A stretch of DNA of 64,000 bases from Candidatus Coproplasma stercoravium (GTDB taxonomy: Bacteria > Bacillota > Clostridia > Christensenellales > Borkfalkiaceae), in contig DVFR01000021.1 in assembly GCA_018713165.1 (NCBI GenBank), forward strand, positions 20,300 through 84,299. Direction: 5' to 3'. The position numbers and the translations under genes were made by a program. Shown piece after piece: positions 28,490-37,041 of the stretch. Positions within the stretch are counted from its first letter, which is position 1; each line of letters begins with the position of its first letter. A model generated the notes under the pieces. That model made no database searches. It was not told where the DNA came from and was given only the letters and a program-made list of their open reading frames with translations.

Positions 28490-29641
28490 TTATTTGAAAA
28501 ATCTTAAAAAAGAACTGTTTTCTTTGTCTTTGAGCGCCGTGTCCAGCAGGCTGAAAAGCGAACTGAACTGCGGCTTGTCGTAATAAGGAATCTGCGGGGA
28601 TATTACGCTCACCGTGCGCACGAGCCTGCCGCTTATGTGGTCGGCCGCCCCGCGCAGCGAAAGCGCGCTTTCGCCCGTCATATATAAAGTTTTATAATCG
28701 GTATTCTTTTCGGTAAATCCCCTGCCGCACTCCTCTATCGCCTCGCAGATGCCGTCGAGCCCTTCGCGAAGCTTTTCTTTGAGTTCCGACGCGGGGAAAC
28801 GGTACGTTTTGCCGTCGCCGCCCTGCTGTTCGACCATGGCCGCCGCGCCCTCTCTGGCGTTTAAATTGACCTTGCCGAGCATGGAGAGAGCCACGTCGTA
28901 GGGGACGTCAAGCGTCTCCATGAGATAGAGCGCGAGATGACCAATTCCGAGCGAAAAACTTTCGCTGAAAACGACGCCGTTGCCGCAGATTACGCTGTAT
29001 GTCGAGGAGATAAATCCGAAATCGAACAGCACTGCATACTCGTCCCTCTTTTCGGGCGGAACGAGATACATTGCCTCCGCATGGACGGAGGGAATAAAAT
29101 TAATTTTTGTTATTCCGCCAAACTGCTCCAATGCGTTTTCCACACATTCGCAGAACGCCGAAGAACAGAGATAATGGCACAACCTGCCGCGCAGACTGTC
29201 GGTGAGCATGCCGACGGGCTCAACCACCCTGCGCATATCGGAGAGAACGTAGTAAAGACAGCCCGAGCGGACGAGCCTCCACCCCTTCTTCTGCGGCGGG
29301 ACGGAACTGGCGCCGAGCGCCTTCACGTCGGAGGAGCCCACTTTTTTCATTGAAGAAAAACTAATCACGTTATCGGTGACGACGACGTTGGTGAATTCGC
29401 CGGGAACGCCCACATAGAGCGCCCTGACCTTGTCGCCGCAGGCGTTTAGCGTGCTCTTTACAACAAAGCGGAGCGCGTCTGAAAAACTGCGCACGTCAAT
29501 GAGCTGACCTTCGGCATAGCCGTCGTATCCCGAAGAAAATTTACTTTTTATTACGAACGTTCCGTTCACTCCCCTCTCGGCGACGACCGCCGTAATTTCG
29601 GAAGAGCGCACGTCGACGACAGCGACGCTTTTGTTGAGCAT
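28490..29641 (-). CDS. ftsA: Divergent FtsA-like cell division protein
   Basis: 383 residues with an actin-like layout: VAVVDVRSSEITAVV at the start, VLFDFGFISSTYSV mid-protein, LYMTGESALSLRG late, and a C-terminal amphipathic tail NSSFLRFFK that can serve as membrane anchor. Position before ftsZ makes FtsA the best call. The nucleotide loops are degenerate: canonical forms are DIGTSK, DIGGGTT and TGGGA. It is about 40 residues short of a typical FtsA. A PilM-like alternative is possible but not favoured by context. Confidence 0.8.
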   Translation of the reverse strand: MLNKSVAVVDVRSSEITAVVAERGVNGTFVIKSKFSSGYDGYAEGQLIDVRSFSDALRFVVKSTLNACGDKVRALYVGVPGEFTNVVVTDNVISFSSMKKVGSSDVKALGASSVPPQKKGWRLVRSGCLYYVLSDMRRVVEPVGMLTDSLRGRLCHYLCSSAFCECVENALEQFGGITKINFIPSVHAEAMYLVPPEKRDEYAVLFDFGFISSTYSVICGNGVVFSESFSLGIGHLALYLMETLDVPYDVALSMLGKVNLNAREGAAAMVEQQGGDGKTYRFPASELKEKLREGLDGICEAIEECGRGFTEKNTDYKTLYMTGESALSLRGAADHISGRLVRTVSVISPQIPYYDKPQFSSLFSLLDTALKDKENSSFLRFFK

Positions 29642-29694
29642 AGCAACTCCGTTAATCTTATTTGCGTAATTTTTTCTTATGCCACTATATATCG

Positions 29695-29723
29695 ATTATA
29701 TAATAAGGTCGCGCAAAAGTCAA
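29695..29723 (-). promoter_or_regulatory. ftsA-ftsZ promoter
   Basis: TTGACT (29723-29718), 17 bp, TATAAT (29700-29695) on the minus strand, 54 bp before the ftsA ATG. Confidence 0.8.
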
Positions 29724-29792
29724 GAAAATAATTTAAAAAAGTAAAGTTTGGGGCGGGGATATGCCGCAAATACCGCATTTTTTTATGTTTTT

Positions 29793-29830
29793 TAAAAAAA
29801 ACGGGCGCATGCAGCCGCATGCGCCCGTTT
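29793..29830 (-). terminator. Terminator after divIB
   Basis: A 14-bp stem (AAACGGGCGCATGC) with a 4-nt loop is followed on the minus strand by a T-run. It separates the dcw transcript from ftsA-ftsZ. Confidence 0.8.
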
Positions 29831-29852
29831 AAACCAAAGAAAAATTATTTAT

Positions 29853-30629
29853 TCATTCAACCGTACCGTCGGGAAGAACCACGCGCAGCGCGCCCGATTC
29901 GGTATCCATGCAGTACATGGTTCCGCCGAGCTTCAAATAGTCGGCCATGGAATCGAATGCCGAAAACAACCTTTCGGCCTTTTCCTCCGCGCGCTCTTTA
30001 TACTCGCGTATCTCCATGGTAACGCCGCAGCGGAGCTTTATTAAAAGGCTCTCGCCGAGCATTGCGTCGGAAGTCACCGAGATACTCTCGGCAAATGCGC
30101 GGACAGAAAGATATTTTTGCGCCATTGTGTTGCAGAGCGAGGTTACGAGCGTATAATCTTCGGCGGGAACGCCGGAGAGAACGACGTTCGGGGAACCGTC
30201 GATATTGTTTGCGTTGGATTGCTTCGTCGAAATGGCGCTGCAGTTGCCGTCGAGCATGGTATAATAAGAACCGTCGTCAGCGGGAACGGCAAAAACTTCC
30301 ACCCTCTCCCTGACTGTGACGTTTATCGTGCAGGGATAAATTCTCTCCGCAGAAACAAACTCGGCATAACCGCTCGCATTCACGACGGCGGCAATATCGT
30401 CGTCGCGCACCGAAGTTATCGTTTTGCCCTCGAAGTCGGAAAGCCCCGCTTTTATTGAGGCAACCGCCTCGGCAAATTCGTCGGTACCGTCGCAGTCGCT
30501 CTCCGTCGCATAATCGACCGTGAAGACGTTTACGTTGCGCACGGCAAATATCACGCTCAGCCCTATCGCAACCGCGGCGATGAACACCGCGATGAGCACG
30601 AGGGCGATAGCTTTTCTTATGTACTTCAT
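29853..30629 (-). CDS. divIB: Cell division protein DivIB/FtsQ
   Basis: A 258-residue bitopic membrane protein. A short basic N-terminus (MKYIRK) precedes one membrane helix (about 8-30). An extracytoplasmic POTRA-like domain (about 33-105, with NVFTVDY and RIYPCTINVTVRERVEVFAV) and a beta domain follow. DivIB links early and late divisome proteins. CGGAG precedes the ATG, and it lies 66 bp after murA. Sequence conservation is low, as usual for the family. Confidence 0.85.
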   Translation of the reverse strand: MKYIRKAIALVLIAVFIAAVAIGLSVIFAVRNVNVFTVDYATESDCDGTDEFAEAVASIKAGLSDFEGKTITSVRDDDIAAVVNASGYAEFVSAERIYPCTINVTVRERVEVFAVPADDGSYYTMLDGNCSAISTKQSNANNIDGSPNVVLSGVPAEDYTLVTSLCNTMAQKYLSVRAFAESISVTSDAMLGESLLIKLRCGVTMEIREYKERAEEKAERLFSAFDSMADYLKLGGTMYCMDTESGALRVVLPDGTVE

Positions 30630-30695
30630 TTTATCTCCGTTTACCCGAACTTATGCGGGAATGTTACGGTTTTCCGAAGCCGGTACCAACGCGCT

Positions 30696-31952
30696 CTAAA
30701 CTGCCATCCGCACGATATCCGCGCCGAGCGCGCGGAGCTTGTATTCGAACATGCCGTAGCCCCTGTCGATATGCGAAAGGTCCAGAACTTCGCTTCTGCC
30801 TTCGGCGGAGAGCGCCGCAAGCACGAGAGCCGCGCCGCCGCGCAAATCGCACGCGACGACCGTCGCGCCGTTGAACTTTTCGACGCCGCGCACAAAGGCG
30901 TTCCTGTCGACGACGGTGATGTCGGCGCCCATCTTTCTTAGTTCGGGAACGTACTTGAAGCGCGTTTCGAAGAGGTTTTCGGTTACAATCGACTGACCGC
31001 GGCATATGCAGCACAGCGCAGTCATCTGCGCCTGCAGGTCGGTGGGAAAACCGGGGTATGGCTGCGTTTCGATTGATTTTACCGAAACAAGCCTGCCCTC
31101 TCTTTTTAAATATATTTTATCATTTTTCGCATATATTTTGCAACCGTTTTCCCTAAGTTTATGTAAAAGCGAGCTTATATTTTCGGCGCTGACGCCGTTT
31201 AAGCATATCTCTCCCCCGCACATGGCGGCAGCTATGAGAAAGGTGCCCGCCTCTATCCTGTCGGCCATGGGCTGGAACCGCCCGCCCGAAAGGCTGTTTA
31301 CACCCTCCACGACTATCGTTCCGCTGCCCGCGCCGCGCACTCTGCCGCCTATCGAATTGAGAAATTTTTGTAAATCTTCTATCTCGGGTTCGCGGGCGGC
31401 GTTTTTTATAACAGTTTCCCCCTCCGCCTTTACCGCGGCGAGCATTATGTTTTCGGTCGCGCCCACGCTCGGGCAGTCGAGCATTATCTCGTTGCCGACG
31501 AGCTTTTCGCAACTGCACAGAATATAGCCGTTGCTCTCCCTGATTTTTACGCCCAGCCTCTTTAAGCCGTTGAGATGCAGGTCGACGGGACGGAGCCCTA
31601 TGTCGCAACCTCCCGGATACGCAATCTTAGCCCTGCCGAAGCGCGAAATGACGGGCCCGAGCAAAAACACCGATGAGCGGAGTTCGTGCGCGAGCGCGCG
31701 AGGAATTTCAAAACTGTCGGCAGGCGAAGAATTAATAACGATATCCTCCCCGTCGTACACGGCGCGGCAACCGAGGCAGGCAAGTATTCTGACCATATTT
31801 TTAACGTCGGAAATATGCGGCGCGTTTAAAATTCTCACCTCGCCGTCGGTGAGCACTGCGGCGGCGAGAATGGGCAGAACGGAATTTTTTGCCGTCTGCA
31901 CGCCTATTTCGCCGTATAACTTATTCCCTCCGTTCACGATATACTTATCCAT
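30696..31952 (-). CDS. murA: UDP-N-acetylglucosamine 1-carboxyvinyltransferase
   Basis: A 418-residue EPSP-synthase-like enzyme catalysing the first committed step of peptidoglycan synthesis. The catalytic loop is PGGCDIGLRPVDLHLNG with the fosfomycin-target cysteine present, and FPTDLQAQM carries the essential aspartate. ADRIEAGTFLIAA is also typical. The ATG at 31952 has GGAG five bases upstream; the frame up to 32159 runs through intergenic hairpin sequence and is not coding. It sits between ftsW and divIB. Confidence 0.96.
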   Translation of the reverse strand: MDKYIVNGGNKLYGEIGVQTAKNSVLPILAAAVLTDGEVRILNAPHISDVKNMVRILACLGCRAVYDGEDIVINSSPADSFEIPRALAHELRSSVFLLGPVISRFGRAKIAYPGGCDIGLRPVDLHLNGLKRLGVKIRESNGYILCSCEKLVGNEIMLDCPSVGATENIMLAAVKAEGETVIKNAAREPEIEDLQKFLNSIGGRVRGAGSGTIVVEGVNSLSGGRFQPMADRIEAGTFLIAAAMCGGEICLNGVSAENISSLLHKLRENGCKIYAKNDKIYLKREGRLVSVKSIETQPYPGFPTDLQAQMTALCCICRGQSIVTENLFETRFKYVPELRKMGADITVVDRNAFVRGVEKFNGATVVACDLRGGAALVLAALSAEGRSEVLDLSHIDRGYGMFEYKLRALGADIVRMAV

Positions 31953-31975
31953 ATTATCTCCGGGTATGTAAAATC

Positions 31976-32017
31976 GGGCGCGCCGCGCGCTGTGGCATAA
32001 AAGCGCGCGGCGCGCCC
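31976..32017. repeat. Large GC-only hairpin between ftsW and murA
   Basis: A 16-bp perfect stem (GGGCGCGCCGCGCGCT) has a 10-nt loop. It is followed by only ATTTTAC on the minus strand, so it is at best a partial terminator. It lies 24 bp upstream of the murA ATG. Confidence 0.7.
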
Positions 32018-32103
32018 CGTATCCCGGCGGGCAGAACAAAAAAGCGCGCCCGCCGCCGCAAGCCGCGCAATGCACGCGCGGCCTGCGTTTATCAGATATT
32101 TTA

Positions 32104-33291
32104 TTATACGGCGGCGGAATTTTTATTGTTAACGGCGGGCATTCCGTCCTCTTTTGCAAGCGGCAGCGCCTCCCCGCCCGAACGGGAAATATTGAAGAGC
32201 ACTCCCATTGACGCCATGGTTATTATGAGCGAAGTATTCCCGCTCGATATGAGCGGCAGGGGAAGCCCCGTCGGAGGAATTGTGCCGCTCACGACGAGCG
32301 CGTTTATCACCACCTGTATTCCGTAGACGAGCGTAAAGCCCGCCGCGAGCAGATAGCCGAACGGCTCCGAACACCTCCGCGCAATGCGGAAACCGCGCCA
32401 CACTATAAAGGCGCACGCGGCAAAAAATACACAAAGCCCTAAAAAGCCGAGCTCCTCTCCCATCACCGAAAGAATGAAGTCGCTTTCGGCAAAGGGCAGA
32501 AAGCGGTACTTCTGCGTGGAATTGAATAGTCCCACGCCGAACAGTCCGCCGTTGCCGAGGGCATACAGCGACTGTATGAGCTGGTACCCTTCGTCGAGCG
32601 GGGACGACCACGGGTCGAGAAACGCCGAGAGCCGCTCAAGCCTGTAAGGCTCGGCAATGATGAGCGCGGGCACGGCGAGCGCGCACGGCACGAGCACAAC
32701 GGCAAAGGTTTTTAGGTTTGTTCCGCTTAAAAACACGAGCGCGAGCATGAGTATGCCTATGCACATGGTGATTGACATATTAGGCTCCAGAATTACGAGT
32801 ACGCAGAAAAGAGCGCCCACCGCGAGCACGGGTAAAACGCCCCTCACCGTTTTAACCTTTCTGTAATTTTTTGCAAAATATGCCGCGGCAAAGAGCGCGA
32901 AGGCGTATTTGGCGACCTCCGACGGCTGGATTGTGAAAGAGCCGAAACCTATCCAGCGGGTCGCGCCGTAGTTGGTAACGCCAACCCCGGGCACAAACAC
33001 GAGCACGAGCAACACCGCCGCGATAACCACGGCGGCATACCTGAATTTATACAGCTTTCTGTACGGAAAGAAACAGAAAAACGCCATTACGGCGCCGCCC
33101 GCCACGGCGCCGATGAGTTGTTTTTTTACGAAGTACAGACTGTCGCCGTACTGTACCTTTCCGACGTAACTGCTCGCCGAATATATCATAAGACAGCCGA
33201 AGCAGACCATCAGGCATACGCAGACGAGCAGCGGAATATCCCCGCGGACGGCGCCCCTTTTGCGGGGCGCCGAAATTTTAAACGCTTTCAT
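32104..33291 (-). CDS. ftsW: SEDS peptidoglycan glycosyltransferase FtsW
   Basis: A 395-residue polytopic membrane protein with about ten helices. Conserved SEDS segments are GATRWIGFGSFTIQPSEVAK, with the region around the catalytic aspartate between RLSAFLDPW and GYQLIQSLYALGNGGLFGVG, and FAESDFILSVMGEELGF. It polymerises septal glycan with its cognate class B PBP encoded upstream. The start overlaps the murD end by 14 bp. FtsW rather than RodA is supported by the dcw position. Confidence 0.95.
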   Translation of the reverse strand: MKAFKISAPRKRGAVRGDIPLLVCVCLMVCFGCLMIYSASSYVGKVQYGDSLYFVKKQLIGAVAGGAVMAFFCFFPYRKLYKFRYAAVVIAAVLLVLVFVPGVGVTNYGATRWIGFGSFTIQPSEVAKYAFALFAAAYFAKNYRKVKTVRGVLPVLAVGALFCVLVILEPNMSITMCIGILMLALVFLSGTNLKTFAVVLVPCALAVPALIIAEPYRLERLSAFLDPWSSPLDEGYQLIQSLYALGNGGLFGVGLFNSTQKYRFLPFAESDFILSVMGEELGFLGLCVFFAACAFIVWRGFRIARRCSEPFGYLLAAGFTLVYGIQVVINALVVSGTIPPTGLPLPLISSGNTSLIITMASMGVLFNISRSGGEALPLAKEDGMPAVNNKNSAAV

Positions 33292-34642
33292 CGGCGCCCT
33301 TCACCATCTCGGCGAACCTGTCGCCCCTCTCCTCGTATCCCGAAAACTCGTCGAAGCTCGAACTTGCGGGACTTAAAAGCACGTTCTGCCCCGATTTTGC
33401 CACATGGTCGGCAATTTTTACCGCCATAGCGAAGTCGGCGCAGAGAGAGAACGAGCCGAAACCTGCCTCCTGCGCGCCGGCAAGCAGCCTGAACCTGTTT
33501 TCACCGTACAAAACGGCGTGCACGACGCGGCTCTCTTTAAGCTTTTTGAAGAGGGGATAATACTCATAACCCTTATCCTTGCCGCCGAGAAGAATTACCG
33601 TTTCGCGGCGCATGCACTCCACCGCCTTTATCGCCGCGTCGACGTTGGTGCCCTTGCTGTCGTCTATGTATGTTTTGCCGCCGCGTTCGCATACAGTTTC
33701 TATCCTGTGGCGCACGCCCCTGAACGAGCACACCGCCTTTGCCGCGACGGCTAAATCGACGCCGAGAGCCTTTGCGACCGCAACCGCCGCGAGGGCGTTA
33801 TATACATTGTGCGTTCCGCCCGCCTTCATATCGTTCACCGCAAACAGCCTCTCGCCGTCGCAGTAAACGGCGCCGTTTTCGCACCACACCCCGTCGGAGC
33901 GCGGCTCCATGGAAAAGAAGATGACCCTGCACCTTATCTTTTCGGCAAAGGCGCTCACAGTTTTGTCGTCGGCGTTTAAAACGGCGTATTCGCTCCCGCG
34001 CAGGTTGCGCAGGATTTTACTTTTGAGGAATACGTAGTTCTCCATGTTGTAGTGCCTGTTTAAGTGGTCTTCGGTAATATTTGTTATCACCGCCACGTGC
34101 GGGCGCAGGCTGGAGAGCGTTTCGAGCTGAAAGGATGAAATTTCTATCACGGCGAAGTCGTCGAAGCCGAGATTTTCAACCTCGCCGACGAGCGGATTGC
34201 CGACGTTGCCGCAGAGCACCGAATTTTTGCCCGCCGCGCGGAGTATGTCGTTGACCATGGAAACGGTCGTTGTTTTGCCGTTCGTACCGGTAACGGCGAC
34301 CGCCGTAGCGCGCAGATAGAGCGCGCCCAGCTCCTCCTCCCCGATTATACATTTTCCCTGCCGCCTGAACGACACGGGCAGGGAATTATCTATCGGTATC
34401 CCCGGGCTTAAAACGAGCACGTCGCACATATTTACCGCGCGTTCCAGCCCGTCTTCCTCCACCGCGTGCGCACCGAGAGCGGAGAGCTCTTCGACGACCT
34501 TTAAAATTTTATCGCTCACGACGTCGTCGTAGAGATACACGTCGGCGCCCCGCCTTAAAAGAAAACGGGCGGAACTTTCGCCCGACTTCGACATTCCCGC
34601 AACGAGAAACTTCTGGTTTTTGAAATACAATGCCCACCTCAC
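33278..34642 (-). CDS. murD: UDP-N-acetylmuramoylalanine-D-glutamate ligase
   Basis: A 454-residue Mur ligase adding D-glutamate. Visible are VAGMSKSGESSARFL at the start, the ATP loop VTGTNGKTTTVSM, ITNITEDHLNRHY and YIDDSKGTNVDAA. The GTG start overlaps the mraY stop (GTGA). Glutamate racemase, its substrate source, is encoded at the head of the cluster. All catalytic motifs look intact. Confidence 0.96.
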   Translation of the reverse strand: MRWALYFKNQKFLVAGMSKSGESSARFLLRRGADVYLYDDVVSDKILKVVEELSALGAHAVEEDGLERAVNMCDVLVLSPGIPIDNSLPVSFRRQGKCIIGEEELGALYLRATAVAVTGTNGKTTTVSMVNDILRAAGKNSVLCGNVGNPLVGEVENLGFDDFAVIEISSFQLETLSSLRPHVAVITNITEDHLNRHYNMENYVFLKSKILRNLRGSEYAVLNADDKTVSAFAEKIRCRVIFFSMEPRSDGVWCENGAVYCDGERLFAVNDMKAGGTHNVYNALAAVAVAKALGVDLAVAAKAVCSFRGVRHRIETVCERGGKTYIDDSKGTNVDAAIKAVECMRRETVILLGGKDKGYEYYPLFKKLKESRVVHAVLYGENRFRLLAGAQEAGFGSFSLCADFAMAVKIADHVAKSGQNVLLSPASSSFDEFSGYEERGDRFAEMVKGADESV

Positions 34643-35580
34643 GCAAAACTCAGACAGAGCATGCCGACGGCGGCGGTTATCGCCGCATAGGCGTACGAAA
34701 TCTTGCTTTCGGCATAGCCCTTCATCTGAAAATGATGATGGACGGGCGCCATTAAAAAAATTCTGCGCCTTGTCCGTTTATAGTATATTACCTGGACTAT
34801 TACGGATATTCCCGAAACGACGAACATTATGCCGATTACGGGAATATAGAGCGCGTTTCCCGAGAAAACCGATACGCAGCTTATAAAACTGCCGAGGGCG
34901 AGCGAACCTGTGTCGCCCATAAACACGGAGGCGCGGTTTGTATTGAAAACAAGGAACGCCGCCACCGCGCCGCACATTACAAACGCCATTATGCCGAAGT
35001 CGGTCTCCGACGAAAAGATAAGCAGCCCGAAGAACAGCAGATAGGAAACGGTCGTCCCGCCTGCAAGTCCGTCGAGCCCGTCCGTGAGGTTGACGCAGTT
35101 TACCGTTGCGAGAAACACGAAGAGCACGAGCGGTATTATGCCCCAGCTTATATCGACTCTGAGCGACGTAAACGGAATATTCAGAAAGGTGAGCCCGTTC
35201 ATGTAGCAGTATACGGCGGCTATCGCCGCGATTGCCAACTGGAAAATTATTTTCTGGTATGGTTTTAAACCGAGATTGTCCTTCCTGTATATCTTTAAAA
35301 AGTCGTCGGCAAACCCCACGAGGCAAAAGCCTGCGGTGATTACGAGCGTTAAGTTTACCCTGCTCTTTGTAACGCCGCAGAACACTAGGCACACAACCAC
35401 CGCCGCGCACACGAAGGCAAGCCCGCCCATAGTGGGCGTGCCGCTCTTGTTTTTATGCTCCTTTACGTACCCGAGAATGTACTGCCCCGCTTTGAGCCGC
35501 CTTAAAAGCGGCATTATCAGAAGACAGAGAAGGAGCGAGAATAAAAACGCCGCGAGCGCGGCGGCAGATGCCGTTTTCAT
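34639..35580 (-). CDS. mraY: Phospho-N-acetylmuramoyl-pentapeptide transferase
   Basis: A 313-residue polytopic enzyme that makes lipid I. Diagnostic motifs are TPTMGGLAF, the aspartates in GFADDFLK, NCVNLTDGLDGLAGG, and PVHHHFQMKGYAE. About ten membrane helices are present. It is 16 bp after murE. In many clusters murF lies between murE and mraY; here it is missing. No clear ribosome site precedes the ATG. Confidence 0.97.
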   Translation of the reverse strand: MKTASAAALAAFLFSLLLCLLIMPLLRRLKAGQYILGYVKEHKNKSGTPTMGGLAFVCAAVVVCLVFCGVTKSRVNLTLVITAGFCLVGFADDFLKIYRKDNLGLKPYQKIIFQLAIAAIAAVYCYMNGLTFLNIPFTSLRVDISWGIIPLVLFVFLATVNCVNLTDGLDGLAGGTTVSYLLFFGLLIFSSETDFGIMAFVMCGAVAAFLVFNTNRASVFMGDTGSLALGSFISCVSVFSGNALYIPVIGIMFVVSGISVIVQVIYYKRTRRRIFLMAPVHHHFQMKGYAESKISYAYAAITAAVGMLCLSFA

Positions 35581-35596
35581 CTATCGTTCAGCCAGC

Positions 35597-37030
35597 CTAT
35601 CCGATGATATTTTTTATAACCGTATTGTCATTATAGCTGTGTTTTATACCCATCACTTCCTGATAAGTTTCGCCGCCCTTGCCCGCAACGAGGAGCACGT
35701 CGCCCTCCTTTAAAAGGTGCACGGCGTATTCGGTCGCGGTCTCCCTGTCGGTGACGGTGATATACGCCTTGCCCGAAGGTTTTACACCCTCCTCTATCTC
35801 GCGGATTATGTCGAACGGGTCCTCGTACCGCGGATTATCGGAGGTGATTATAAGAAAGTCGGCATATTTAGCCGCGATTGCGCCCATGAGCGGGCGTTTG
35901 CTCCTGTCCCTGTTGCCGCCGCAGCCGAAGAGGCAGTACAGCCTGCCTTTGCACAGTTTTTTGAGCGACTGCAACGACTTTTCGAGCCCGTCGGGCGTAT
36001 GCGCAAAATCAACGAAGATGTGTGCGCCGTTAAAACTGCCCGCGCACTCCAGCCGTCCGGGCACGCTCTTCAAAGACGAGAGTCCGCCCGCAATGGTGCC
36101 GATGTTTATCCCGAGCAGTTTTGCGCAGGTCGCCGCCGCCATGGCGTTGTAAACGTTGTGCACCGCGGGCATTTTAAGCCTAATCTCATACAATTCGTCG
36201 AATAAATTTAAAACAAACGACACGCCCGTGATACGCTCTTCGACGTCGACGGCGAACACGTCGGCTGGATTTTTTAGCCCGTACGTTACGGGAGAGGGCG
36301 CAAACCGCGCAATCTCCCTGCCCGCGGCGTCGTCGGAGTTAAGCACGGAAAAGCGGCACCTTCCGCCCTCGAACAGTTTCTTTTTCGCGGCGGCATACTC
36401 CTTCATATCGGCAAAAAAATCGAGGTGGTCCTGCGTGCAGTTGGTAAATATGCCCGCCTCGAATTTCAGCCCGGCAATCTTATCGAAATAGAGCGCGTGC
36501 GCCGAAACTTCCATAAACACGTACTCTACTCCGCAGTCCGCCATATCGCGGAACACCGAATGAAGATAGACGGGGTCGGGCGTGGTGAGTTCGGGCGCGA
36601 TGAACCTGCCCGCATACGAAATGCCGAGCGTGCCGATTATCGCGCACTTTTTTCCCGCCGCGCGGAAGATGGAATCGAGCATATAGGTCGTTGTCGTCTT
36701 TCCGTTGGTGCCCGTCACCGCCACAAGCTTGAGGTTTTTGTCCGCCTCGCCGTAGAATGCGCGGGCGGCTTTTGCCACCGCCGCCCTGCCGTCGGGTATG
36801 ATTATCTGCGGAAGCGGACAGCCGAGCTTTTTTTCGCACACGAGCGCCGCGGCGCCGACAGCCGCAACCTGTGCCGCGCAGCTGTGAGAATCGAATTTTT
36901 CACCCTTGTAACAGAAAAACAGGTCGCCTTTTTTAACTTTGCGGCTGTCGGCGCACAGCCCGCTTATTTCAACGTCGGTATTGCCCACGGCGCTTCCGCC
37001 GAGGAGTTTTGCAATTGTTTCAAGCCTCAT
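35597..37030 (-). CDS. murE: UDP-MurNAc-tripeptide synthetase (meso-DAP type likely)
   Basis: A 477-residue Mur ligase adding the third stem amino acid. The ATP loop is VTGTNGKTTTTYM, and the specificity motif is DNPR in TSDNPRYEDPF, the signature of meso-diaminopimelate-adding MurE. The in-frame ATG at 37045 overlaps the PBP stop, but a GGAGG directly before the ATG at 37030 marks that one as the likely start. It lies in the dcw operon between the PBP gene and mraY. Confidence 0.95.
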   Translation of the reverse strand: MRLETIAKLLGGSAVGNTDVEISGLCADSRKVKKGDLFFCYKGEKFDSHSCAAQVAAVGAAALVCEKKLGCPLPQIIIPDGRAAVAKAARAFYGEADKNLKLVAVTGTNGKTTTTYMLDSIFRAAGKKCAIIGTLGISYAGRFIAPELTTPDPVYLHSVFRDMADCGVEYVFMEVSAHALYFDKIAGLKFEAGIFTNCTQDHLDFFADMKEYAAAKKKLFEGGRCRFSVLNSDDAAGREIARFAPSPVTYGLKNPADVFAVDVEERITGVSFVLNLFDELYEIRLKMPAVHNVYNAMAAATCAKLLGINIGTIAGGLSSLKSVPGRLECAGSFNGAHIFVDFAHTPDGLEKSLQSLKKLCKGRLYCLFGCGGNRDRSKRPLMGAIAAKYADFLIITSDNPRYEDPFDIIREIEEGVKPSGKAYITVTDRETATEYAVHLLKEGDVLLVAGKGGETYQEVMGIKHSYNDNTVIKNIIG

Positions 37031-37041
37031 ATCGTCCTCCG

